From contig CALASV010000178.1 in NCBI GenBank assembly GCA_937888895.1, positions 1-5,011 on the forward strand: a stretch of 5,011 bases of DNA. The letters run 5' to 3'. Positions 1 through 5,011 of this stretch are shown here, in pieces. The notes beneath the pieces are model-generated. The model did no database searches, was not told the DNA's origin, and saw nothing but the letters and a program-made list of their open reading frames with translations. The stretch is from an uncultured Clostridia bacterium (lineage in GTDB: Bacteria; Bacillota; Clostridia; Lachnospirales; Lachnospiraceae). Within the stretch, counting starts at the first letter, position 1. The number at the start of each line of letters is the position of its first letter. The position numbers and the translations under genes are program-made.

Positions 1-996
1 AATATTTGTGAATCAGGAGTCCATATCATTTTCACTGCTGCCATTTATGGTGGTACAATGAATTTGTTTTCTGTAACATTGAAGAAATTTGGTATTGATG
101 TAACTTTTGTAGACCCAAAAATTTCAAAAGAAGAGTTACAAAAAGAAATTAAGGAAAATACAAAGTTAATTTTTTCAGAAACACTTTCGAATCCATCTTT
201 AGTAGTATGTGATATTGAAAAGTTTGCACAAGTTGCACATGAGAATGATATTCCACTCATTATTGATAATACATTTGCAACTCCAATGCTTTGCCGTCCA
301 ATTGAATTTGGTGCAGATATTGTAGTACATTCTACTTCTAAATATTTAGATGGTCATGCAACTGCATTGGGTGGAATTATTGTAGATAGTGGAAAATTCA
401 ATTGGGATAACGGAAAATTCCCTGGACTTTCTACACCAGATGAATCTTATCATGGAATGGTTTATACAAGAGATTGTAAAGAAACAGCTTATATTACAAA
501 GGCAAGAGTACAGTTAATGAGAGATTTAGGCTCTACACCAGCACCTCAGAATGCATTTTATTTGAATTTAGGATTAGAAACATTACATCTTAGAATGGAA
601 CGACATAGTGCAAATGCATTAGCAGTGGCAAAGTGGTTAGAACAAAATGAAAATGTATCTTGGGTAAACTATCCTGGATTAGAAAGTAATCAGTACTATA
701 ATTTAGCAAAAAAATATATGCCAAAAGGTACGAGTGGAGTTATTTCATTTGGTGTAAAAGGTGGCAGAGAATCTGCGATGAAGTTTATGGATAGTTTAAA
801 ATTAGCTGCCATTGTGGTACATGTAGCAGATGCTAGAACAAGCGTTCTTCATCCAGCAAGTACAACACATCGTCAGTTAACAGATGAACAATTAGTTGCT
901 GCAGGAGTTGGAGCAGATTTAGTGAGAATGTCTATTGGTATTGAAGATATAGAAGATATTATGGAAGATTTAAAGCAGGCGTTTGAAGCTTGTTAA
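1..996 (+). CDS. metY: O-acetylhomoserine sulfhydrylase (aminocarboxypropyltransferase), 5'-truncated by window edge
   Basis: This is a PLP-dependent Cys/Met-metabolism enzyme of the cytosol. The family makes homocysteine from O-acetylhomoserine and sulfide, and some members also have cysteine synthase activity. The frame is open from base 1, so the gene starts upstream; 331 codons are visible, and the family's usual length of about 425-430 suggests roughly 95 N-terminal residues are missing. An internal ATG at 58 lies within conserved sequence and is not the start. Visible landmarks, numbered by codon from base 1: YGG near 16-18; the IIDNTF segment with the Asp that contacts the PLP ring nitrogen; STSKYLDGH with Lys114 (bases 340-342) as the Schiff-base lysine; LRMERHSANALAVA; and the C-terminal HPASTTHRQL and RMSIGIED segments typical of the OAH branch. 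The reading frame is intact to TAA at 994. The translocase gene follows after 21 nt on the same strand, so co-transcription is likely. Assignment to the OAH rather than the cystathionine branch rests on these C-terminal motifs. Confidence 0.93.
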   Translation, partial: NICESGVHIIFTAAIYGGTMNLFSVTLKKFGIDVTFVDPKISKEELQKEIKENTKLIFSETLSNPSLVVCDIEKFAQVAHENDIPLIIDNTFATPMLCRPIEFGADIVVHSTSKYLDGHATALGGIIVDSGKFNWDNGKFPGLSTPDESYHGMVYTRDCKETAYITKARVQLMRDLGSTPAPQNAFYLNLGLETLHLRMERHSANALAVAKWLEQNENVSWVNYPGLESNQYYNLAKKYMPKGTSGVISFGVKGGRESAMKFMDSLKLAAIVVHVADARTSVLHPASTTHRQLTDEQLVAAGVGADLVRMSIGIEDIEDIMEDLKQAFEAC

Positions 997-997
997 A

Positions 998-1017
998 GAG
1001 AGGGCTGTAGAGAGTAT
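998..1017 (+). promoter_or_regulatory. Ribosome binding region of the ftsK/spoIIIE gene
   Basis: Two purine-rich candidates precede the ATG at 1018. GAGAGGG at 998-1004 is the better anti-SD match, but its 13-nt spacer is long. GAGAG at 1010-1014 has only a 3-nt spacer. Neither is ideal, so initiation may be modest or aided by translational coupling from metY, whose stop is at 994-996. No other ATG in this frame lies between the metY stop and 1018. Confidence 0.45.
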
Positions 1018-4000
1018 ATGGCGACAAAACATACAAATACAACAAGTGCAAGAAAAATAGAAGAAACAAAGAAAAATGTATCAAAAAGTAACAGTGTAGG
1101 AACAAAAAGTTCTGGAACGAAAGGTACACAAATCGAGGTTCGAAGTAGAAGTTCTAGTCCAAAATATGAAGTAGAGGAAGAATATGAAGAAGAATTAGTG
1201 CCAGAATTAAGTAATGAATTGATTCTTTTAGTGACATTAGTAGTTTCTGTACTTTTGTTTTTAAGTAATTTTCGCTTGAGTGGGACAGTGGGAGAACTCG
1301 TGAATCAAGTCACTTTTGGATTGTTTGGAGTTTTGGCATATATTATACCATTTGTTCTCTTTTTTGGAGTAGCATTTTATCTTGCTAATCGATTTTCAAA
1401 TCGGCGTTATGTTATAAAATTAGTAGCTTCTATTGGAATATTTGTTATAATTGCAGCAATGCTTCAGTTGATATTTGGTGCATCGAAGGAATTAACATTG
1501 TTGGATTATTATAAAATGTCCTCTACAGAAAAGTCAGGTGGAGGTTTATTAGGTGGATTGTTCTGTTGGATTTTAATTCCTCTTTTTGGTCAAGTTGGAA
1601 GTTATGTTATTTTAGTTGGAATTGCAATCTTTCTTGTTATGATTTTGACTGGTAAAGCTTTTTTTGCTTTCTTAGCAGAAATGAGTGGTAAGGAAGTGGA
1701 AAAGCAAAAAGAAAATTATAGAAATTATATGGAAGAACGACATATCATTCAAGAGGAAAAACGAAAAGAACGAGAAAGAGAAGAACAACGAGAAAAATTA
1801 AGAAGTAAAGCGAAAAGTTTTTTATTAGAACAAGAGCAAGAAGAAAAAAAAGAAATGACAAGAAATTTTTTTGGTGGATTTTCTCCTACGGTACCAGTTG
1901 GATTATCTTCGTCTGAAATGGATGTAGAAGTAGAAAAAGAAGAAAAACAAGAAATAACATTAGAACAACAGCCTCCTGTTGTTGATTCAAAGCCAAAATT
2001 AGTTTCAAAGCCAAAAATAGAAAGAAAAGAATTAGATACTAAGCCAGTAGAAGTGATTAGACCAGTAACTGGAAATGTAAATCTTTCTGTTGTAAATACA
2101 TTACAACGAAAGCAAGAAGAGAAGGTACAAGAAGAAATTGAGCCTATTTTATCAGAAGAAAATGTGTTAGAACTAGAAGAAGAGGATTTTACACTAGAAA
2201 ATAGTTCGATTATTTCTATTAAGGAAATAGAGGCAGAAGAACCTTTTGAGCCGAGTTTTTCTGAACAGTCATTGAAAGATAAAAGACAACCAGAAAGTCC
2301 TGTAGCAAAAGCAGCATTTGAACATATACCTTATGGGGTTTCTGCTTATCAAACAAAGGAAGTAGTAAAAGAAATTCCAAAAGAAACAAAAGAGAGAATA
2401 TCTTTTGTAGAAGATTCAGAAAAAGAGAGAGTTTCAAAAATAAGAAAAGAAAGTATGTCCTTTGTAGAAAAACCTAGTAAAGAAGAATTTTTAGAGGCAG
2501 TTGCAGAAGTGACAGCAAAAGCTGATGTAGCACAAGAAGAAGTAGTAGAAGAATATCAATTTCCGCCAATAGATTTATTATCCAAGCCTGTTATAAAAAA
2601 TATTGACAATAGTGAAGAAGAATTATTACAAACTGCAGATAAGTTAAAGACAACATTAGAAAGTTTTGGCGTAAGAGTAACAATTAGTAATGTAAGTAGA
2701 GGACCATCTGTGACACGATATGAAATTCAACCAGAGCAAGGGGTAAAGGTAAGCAAAATTACGGGATTAGCAGATGATATCAAGCTTAATTTGGCAGCAG
2801 CAGATGTTCGTATTGAAGCACCAATTCCGGGAAAGGCAGCTGTTGGAATTGAAGTACCAAATAAAGAAAATACAGCAGTATTACTTCGTGAATTGATAGA
2901 AGCGAAAGAATTTACAACACATAGCTCGAATATAGCGTTTACGGTTGGAAAAGATATTGGTGGACAAAATATTGTTGCTGATATTGGGAAAATGCCTCAT
3001 TTACTCATTGCTGGTTCTACAGGTTCTGGTAAATCTGTTTGTATCAATACCATTATTATGAGTATTTTGTATAAAGCACATCCAAATGATGTGAAATTGA
3101 TTATGGTAGACCCAAAAGTAGTAGAATTAAGTATTTATAATGGCATTCCTCATTTAATGATACCAGTAGTGACTGACCCAAAGAAAGCTTCTGCTGCATT
3201 GCATTGGGCAGTCAATGAAATGATGGAGCGTTATGATAAATTCGCAACACTTGGTGTGCGAGATTTGAAAGGATATAATGAACGTATCGAAGAATCAGCA
3301 AAAGAAGGGTTTGTAGATGAGAAATTTCCTAAATTACCACAAATTGTCATTATTGTAGATGAGTTAGCAGATTTGATGATGGTAGCACCTGGAGAAGTAG
3401 AAGATGCCATTTGTCGTTTAGCACAGATGGCAAGAGCAGCAGGACTTCATTTGATTTTAGCAACACAAAGACCATCCGTGAATGTTATTACTGGTTTAAT
3501 TAAAGCGAATGTACCATCAAGAATAGCGTTTGCAGTTTCTTCGGGTATTGATTCTAGAACTATTTTAGATTCTGTAGGAGCAGAAAAACTATTAGGAAAA
3601 GGTGATATGCTGTTTTATCCTCAAGGATATCCAAAACCTGCAAGAATCCAAGGGGCTTTTGTTTCCGATGAAGAAGTTGGCAATATTGTAGATTTTTTAA
3701 AGAAACAAACAGTTCCTACAACAAGTTATACAGAGGAAATTAAAAAGAAAATAGATGGTGGTGCATTAAATGATAATGCGAATAGTAATACATCACAAAG
3801 TAATGAGAATGGAAATGATGAGTATTTTGCTGAAGCAGGACGGTTTATTATTGAAAAAGATAAAGCTTCTATTGGAATGTTGCAACGAGTGTATAAAATA
3901 GGGTTTAATCGAGCAGCACGTATTATGGACCAATTATCAGAAGCAGGTGTTGTTGGACCAGAAGAAGGAAATAAACCTCGTAAAATTTTAATGACACAAG

Positions 4001-4029
4001 AAGAATTTGAAGACTATCTTTCTATGTAA
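1018..4029 (+). CDS. ftsK: FtsK/SpoIIIE family DNA translocase with an unusually long acidic linker
   Basis: This is a membrane-anchored, ATP-driven double-stranded DNA pump that moves chromosomes through the division or sporulation septum. It has 1003 residues. Residues 1-60 are a Ser/Thr/Lys-rich then acidic cytoplasmic tail. Hydrophobic segments at about 66-84, 96-122, 131-153 and 177-212 form the N-terminal membrane domain with four or five passes. Residues 222-512 are a highly charged, Glu/Lys-rich linker with coiled-coil character at 225-280. The alpha/beta motor follows from about 513: YEIQPEQGVKVSKI near 568-581, Walker A AGSTGSGKS at 665-673 with Lys672, Walker B IVIIVDELAD at 776-785, and the ATQRPSVNVITGLIKANVPSRIAF segment at 815-838. 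A Gly/Asn/Ser-rich spacer (913-934) leads to the gamma winged helix (about 935-1003, with ASIGMLQRVYKIGFNRAARIMDQL-type helices), which reads polarity motifs on DNA. Firmicute homologues are often about 750-900 residues; the excess is in the linker. Sequence alone does not separate a vegetative FtsK from a sporulation SpoIIIE role. Confidence 0.97.
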   Translation: MATKHTNTTSARKIEETKKNVSKSNSVGTKSSGTKGTQIEVRSRSSSPKYEVEEEYEEELVPELSNELILLVTLVVSVLLFLSNFRLSGTVGELVNQVTFGLFGVLAYIIPFVLFFGVAFYLANRFSNRRYVIKLVASIGIFVIIAAMLQLIFGASKELTLLDYYKMSSTEKSGGGLLGGLFCWILIPLFGQVGSYVILVGIAIFLVMILTGKAFFAFLAEMSGKEVEKQKENYRNYMEERHIIQEEKRKEREREEQREKLRSKAKSFLLEQEQEEKKEMTRNFFGGFSPTVPVGLSSSEMDVEVEKEEKQEITLEQQPPVVDSKPKLVSKPKIERKELDTKPVEVIRPVTGNVNLSVVNTLQRKQEEKVQEEIEPILSEENVLELEEEDFTLENSSIISIKEIEAEEPFEPSFSEQSLKDKRQPESPVAKAAFEHIPYGVSAYQTKEVVKEIPKETKERISFVEDSEKERVSKIRKESMSFVEKPSKEEFLEAVAEVTAKADVAQEEVVEEYQFPPIDLLSKPVIKNIDNSEEELLQTADKLKTTLESFGVRVTISNVSRGPSVTRYEIQPEQGVKVSKITGLADDIKLNLAAADVRIEAPIPGKAAVGIEVPNKENTAVLLRELIEAKEFTTHSSNIAFTVGKDIGGQNIVADIGKMPHLLIAGSTGSGKSVCINTIIMSILYKAHPNDVKLIMVDPKVVELSIYNGIPHLMIPVVTDPKKASAALHWAVNEMMERYDKFATLGVRDLKGYNERIEESAKEGFVDEKFPKLPQIVIIVDELADLMMVAPGEVEDAICRLAQMARAAGLHLILATQRPSVNVITGLIKANVPSRIAFAVSSGIDSRTILDSVGAEKLLGKGDMLFYPQGYPKPARIQGAFVSDEEVGNIVDFLKKQTVPTTSYTEEIKKKIDGGALNDNANSNTSQSNENGNDEYFAEAGRFIIEKDKASIGMLQRVYKIGFNRAARIMDQLSEAGVVGPEEGNKPRKILMTQEEFEDYLSM
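2395..2487 (+). repeat. Imperfect 12-residue duplication in the translocase linker
   Basis: Residues 460-471 (RISFVEDSEKER; bases 2395-2430) and 479-490 (SMSFVEKPSKEE; bases 2452-2487) share the core SFVE followed by an S-K-E pattern, offset by 57 nt. The DNA shares a TTTGTAGAA core. It lies in the low-complexity linker and probably reflects linker growth by local duplication. No function is claimed. Confidence 0.45.
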
Positions 4030-4035
4030 TGTTAG

Positions 4036-4059
4036 GGCTACGGGTACAAATCCGTAGCC
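4036..4059. terminator. Perfect 8-bp inverted repeat between convergent genes, candidate bidirectional terminator without T-tract
   Basis: GGCTACGG (4036-4043) and CCGTAGCC (4052-4059) are exact reverse complements around an 8-nt loop, 6 nt after the translocase stop and 20 nt beyond the stop of the opposing ymxH gene. The position is that of a shared terminator. However, neither strand carries a run of T after the stem, so it does not fit a classical intrinsic terminator. It may act as a 3'-end stabilising hairpin or with a termination factor. Confidence 0.5.
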
Positions 4060-4079
4060 GATAGTTATGAAAACGTGTA

Positions 4080-4376
4080 TTATGTTAAAGGAGAATCGCA
4101 TTTAGAAAGAACAAGGTCGATATCTACATCGACTAGAATAATATCAAATCCAATGCGACAGACACATCTCCAAGGAATAATATATTCTTGGTCACGTCCA
4201 AACATTCCCCATATTTTACATGGTCCTGGAATAATAAGACGTTCAATACATCCTGTTTTTAGATTGAATTCAATATCACCAACAAAACCGATACGCTCGC
4301 CGTCTCGTAAATTGATAACTTCTTTTTGACGAAGTTTACAAATACGGATGGAATCATCTTTGCAATCGTTTCGCAT
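4080..4376 (-). CDS. ymxH: YlmC/YmxH family PRC-barrel sporulation protein
   Basis: This is a small cytosolic protein of 98 residues in the YlmC/YmxH family of endospore formers, whose biochemical role is not established. It is recognised by the pattern ICKLRQKEVINLRDGERIGFVGDIEF (residues 12-37), then IIPGPCKIWGMFGRD (about 48-62), YIIPW (65-69) and RIGFDIILVDV (74-84). These match the PRC-barrel beta-strands and the family's PGP..GLFGR signature. The ATG at 4376 is preceded by GAGG at 4383-4386 with a 6-nt spacer, which supports this start. It gives about 9 residues more at the N terminus than the usual MRLCELK-type start, and no closer ATG exists. The C terminus runs about 14 residues past the ILVDV strand. 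Seven cysteines are present, several outside the commonly conserved core. It is convergent with the translocase gene and divergent from nrdR. In Bacillus subtilis ymxH is close to spoIIIE, and I recall ylmC/ymxH next to nrdR in clostridia, so the context fits. Confidence 0.9.
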   Translation of the reverse strand: MRNDCKDDSIRICKLRQKEVINLRDGERIGFVGDIEFNLKTGCIERLIIPGPCKIWGMFGRDQEYIIPWRCVCRIGFDIILVDVDIDLVLSKCDSPLT

Positions 4377-4464
4377 AAGTTACCTCATATTAGGTATTAT
4401 TTTATATTATAGTATGCGATAAAAAACAAAAACAGAAGAATAAGATAGACAAGGAGAATTTGAT
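4377..4464. promoter_or_regulatory. Divergent ymxH/nrdR intergenic region with the nrdR ribosome binding site
   Basis: This 88-bp AT-rich gap between divergently oriented genes should hold promoters for both. For nrdR, AAGGAGA at 4451-4457 with a 7-nt spacer to ATG 4465 is a strong Shine-Dalgarno. A plus-strand TATATT (4403-4408), 17 bp after TTACCT (4380-4385), is a weak candidate promoter. I see no convincing NrdR-box pair here. Confidence 0.5.
4406..4411 (-). promoter_or_regulatory. Candidate -10 element (TATAAT) for ymxH
   Basis: On the minus strand a perfect TATAAT lies about 30 bp upstream of the ymxH start codon. No good TTGACA-like -35 is present; CTGTTT at 4430-4435 with 18-bp spacing is the best I see. 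The overlapping minus-strand string CATACTAT (4409-4416) resembles the sigma-E type -10, but the matching -35 is not evident, so sporulation control is only a possibility. Confidence 0.35.
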
Positions 4465-4611
4465 ATGAAGTGTCCATTTTGTGGAAAAGATAATACAAGG
4501 GTAATAGATTCTAGACCAGCAGATGACGGAAATTCGATTCGTCGTCGTCGTCAATGCGATGAATGTATGAAACGTTTTACTACGTATGAAAAAGTAGAAG
4601 CAATTCCTTAA
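4465..4611 (+). pseudogene. nrdR: NrdR transcriptional repressor, zinc-ribbon domain only, truncated after codon 48
   Basis: NrdR is an ATP-cone/zinc-ribbon repressor that senses ATP/dATP and binds NrdR boxes at ribonucleotide reductase genes. The first 48 residues match the family closely: Cys3 and Cys6 (MKCPFC) with Cys31 and Cys34 (QCDEC) form the zinc ribbon, VIDSRPADDG and the Arg cluster IRRRRQ follow family consensus, and FTTYEKVEAIP is the start of the linker into the ATP cone. A TAA follows immediately at 4609, whereas the family is about 150 residues long. The next residues should resemble LLVIKKDG, and no frame downstream encodes an ATP cone before the window ends. The gene is therefore interrupted by an insertion, deleted, or joined to foreign sequence by misassembly. 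Start and ribosome binding site are intact. A stand-alone zinc ribbon would not be expected to work as a nucleotide-responsive repressor. Confidence 0.85.
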
Positions 4612-4636
4612 ATTTTAATATTCAGCAAGAGAAAAA

Positions 4637-4712
4637 GTTTATTTAAACATAAACACAAATGGACTGTGCTGAAACATCCCTAGCACAGCTTCACAACTAA
4701 GGTGAAAATAGG
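4637..4712 (+). other. Cluster of small hairpins downstream of the nrdR break
   Basis: Three exact inverted repeats follow each other. GTTTA (4637-4641) pairs TAAAC (4644-4648), though the loop is only 2 nt. CTGTGCT (4664-4670) pairs AGCACAG (4682-4688) over an 11-nt loop. TTCAC (4690-4694) pairs GTGAA (4702-4706) over a 7-nt loop. In addition CCTA (4679-4682) can pair TAGG (4709-4712). The density suggests a structured RNA or a transposon end rather than ordinary spacer DNA. Confidence 0.4.
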
Positions 4713-4730
4713 AATCAAATAATTTGTAAA

Positions 4731-4787
4731 AGACTGACTATATTGTCTCTTCACTAGAGAATTTGGGAGACTCATACATATAGGTCT
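4731..4787 (+). other. Nested long stem with bulge, candidate structured RNA element
   Basis: AGAC (4731-4734) pairs GTCT (4784-4787). After a 3-nt bulge (TGA), CTATA (4738-4742) pairs TATAG (4779-4783). Inside, GTCTC (4745-4749) pairs GAGAC (4767-4771). This gives 14 nested Watson-Crick pairs in 57 nt. Competing pairings exist: TCTCT (4746-4750) with AGAGA (4756-4760), and CTGAC (4734-4738) with GTCAG (4797-4801). I could not fit a canonical group I core (P4, P7 and the S element) with confidence, so the class remains open. Confidence 0.4.
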
Positions 4788-5011
4788 AAGGAAACTGTCA
4801 GCCTTTCTGCTTTTAAATTTTCTTTTCCCCATTCTTTACTTCCTCCTGTTATTACAGGCGCAGTTGGTTTATTTAAATCTAAAACTTCTATTATCTGTTC
4901 TGATACGGCATCATATATTTCTTTTCCAAACGTTACGGAGATACTATGAAAATACTGAACCTGCTGATGTGGGTGACCCAGTTTGGCTTTTCCGTTATCT
5001 TCCCTACCCTG
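4772..5011 (-). CDS. Possible C-terminal fragment of an unrecognised protein, open to window edge
   Basis: The minus strand is open from the window end to TGA at 4772-4774, giving 79 codons with no in-frame Met. The last about 57 residues have a natural-looking composition and AT-rich codons (for example VTFGKEIYDAVSEQIIEVLD and ending ERLTVSLDLYV), whereas the first about 22 look like the antisense of the plus-strand AtpI-like start. I do not recognise the family. The two readings cannot both be real over 4946-5011. Either this is a chance frame, or the true coding part ends near 4945 at a junction. Confidence 0.25.
   Translation of the reverse strand, partial: QGREDNGKAKLGHPHQQVQYFHSISVTFGKEIYDAVSEQIIEVLDLNKPTAPVITGGSKEWGKENLKAERLTVSLDLYV
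4935..4940 (+). promoter_or_regulatory. Ribosome binding site of the AtpI-like gene
   Basis: ACGGAG at 4935-4940 lies 5 nt before ATG 4946, a normal Shine-Dalgarno arrangement. It is the main support for the very short coding start that follows. Confidence 0.5.
4946..5011 (+). CDS. AtpI/AtpZ-like membrane protein, N-terminal 22 residues only
   Basis: The 22 visible codons read MKILNLLMWVTQFGFSVIFP followed by TL. This is a hydrophobic start with the WxTQxGxSxxxP pattern typical of the small AtpI/AtpZ-like proteins encoded just ahead of F0F1 ATP synthase genes in many Clostridia; those proteins sit in the membrane and are thought to aid ATP synthase assembly or Mg transport. The reading frame leaves the window. 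Codon use is unlike the rest of the window: all four Leu codons are CTG and about 31 of 66 bases are G or C, whereas metY and ftsK prefer TTA and other A/T-ending codons. That contrast suggests a different source genome or a chimeric join. The identification depends on a very short stretch and on recalled family features. Confidence 0.5.
   Translation, partial: MKILNLLMWVTQFGFSVIFPTL

Larger units (their letters stand above)
4612..4945. other. Non-coding or unassigned segment after the nrdR break, rich in inverted repeats in its first half
   Basis: I recognise no gene in this stretch. Its first half (to about 4790) has frequent stops in most frames and several closely spaced inverted repeats, listed separately. 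Its second half (about 4790-4945) is open in more than one frame but lacks a convincing start. No ATP-cone sequence of NrdR occurs in any frame. Similarity searches against group I introns, IStrons, IS200/IS605 ends and phage would be the way to name it. Confidence 0.6.

Noticed and set aside
45..260. Minus-strand open frame of 71 codons
   Set aside because: It lies fully antisense to conserved metY sequence and has no family resemblance or neighbour support.
2219..2437. Minus-strand open frame of 72 codons rich in Leu and Phe
   Set aside because: It is the antisense of the Glu/Lys-rich translocase linker, whose GAA/AAA codons read as TTC/TTT on the other strand.
4075..4329. Plus-strand open frame over ymxH, with AAAGGAG at 4087-4093
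   Set aside because: It is antisense to a clear YlmC/YmxH protein. The SD-like string lies downstream of this frame's first codons and leads to no plausible start.
4606..4680. nrdR rescued by a single T insertion at 4608
   Set aside because: The shifted frame gives PLILI, briefly like the family's PLLVI, but then turns into Lys-rich sequence without ATP-cone motifs and stops after about 25 codons.
4609..4800. Group II intron
   Set aside because: The segment does not start with GUGYG after the break, and no domain V hairpin or reverse transcriptase is present on either strand.
4738..5011. Plus-strand frame open for 91 codons overlapping the AtpI-like start
   Set aside because: It has no ATG and no ribosome binding site, and reads as a Leu/Phe-rich antisense-type product. 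The AtpI-like frame has both start and SD.
1..5011. CRISPR array, tRNA, rRNA, toxin-antitoxin or phage-defence operon
   Set aside because: I saw no regularly spaced direct repeats, no cloverleaf or rRNA signatures and no recognisable defence proteins in the coding sequence present.

Overview
The window is AT-rich (roughly one third G+C by eye), with strong use of A/T-ending codons, good Shine-Dalgarno sites and two sporulation-linked genes. This points to a spore-forming member of the Clostridia, probably Lachnospiraceae or a close relative. The genus cannot be fixed from the sequence.

Layout. From 1 to 996 (+) lies the 3' three quarters of an O-acetylhomoserine sulfhydrylase gene (metY), which enters from outside the window. 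After 21 nt comes a complete, long FtsK/SpoIIIE-type DNA translocase gene (1018-4029, +). A perfect 8-bp inverted repeat without a T-tract (4036-4059) separates it from a convergent YlmC/YmxH-family PRC-barrel sporulation gene (4080-4376, -). An 88-bp AT-rich divergent intergenic region then leads to nrdR (4465, +), the zinc-ribbon/ATP-cone repressor of ribonucleotide reductase genes.

The nrdR frame stops after 48 codons. The zinc ribbon is intact but the ATP-cone is absent, and it is not found in any frame up to the window end. From about 4609 the sequence changes character. It contains closely packed inverted repeats (4637-4787), then a stretch open in several frames, with a minus-strand frame running to the window edge. 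The last 66 bases are the start of an AtpI/AtpZ-like membrane protein gene with a good ribosome binding site and clearly more GC-rich codons.

Interpretation. Positions 1-4608 look like an ordinary chromosomal segment: methionine/cysteine metabolism, chromosome segregation and septal DNA pumping, a sporulation accessory protein, and dNTP regulation. The ftsK, ymxH and nrdR neighbourhood agrees with the sporulation/cell-cycle context of these families in Firmicutes. The segment after 4608 is either a mobile or intron-like insertion in nrdR, or an assembly chimera near a contig end. The sequence alone does not decide between them. I see no CRISPR array, tRNA, rRNA or recognisable defence system.
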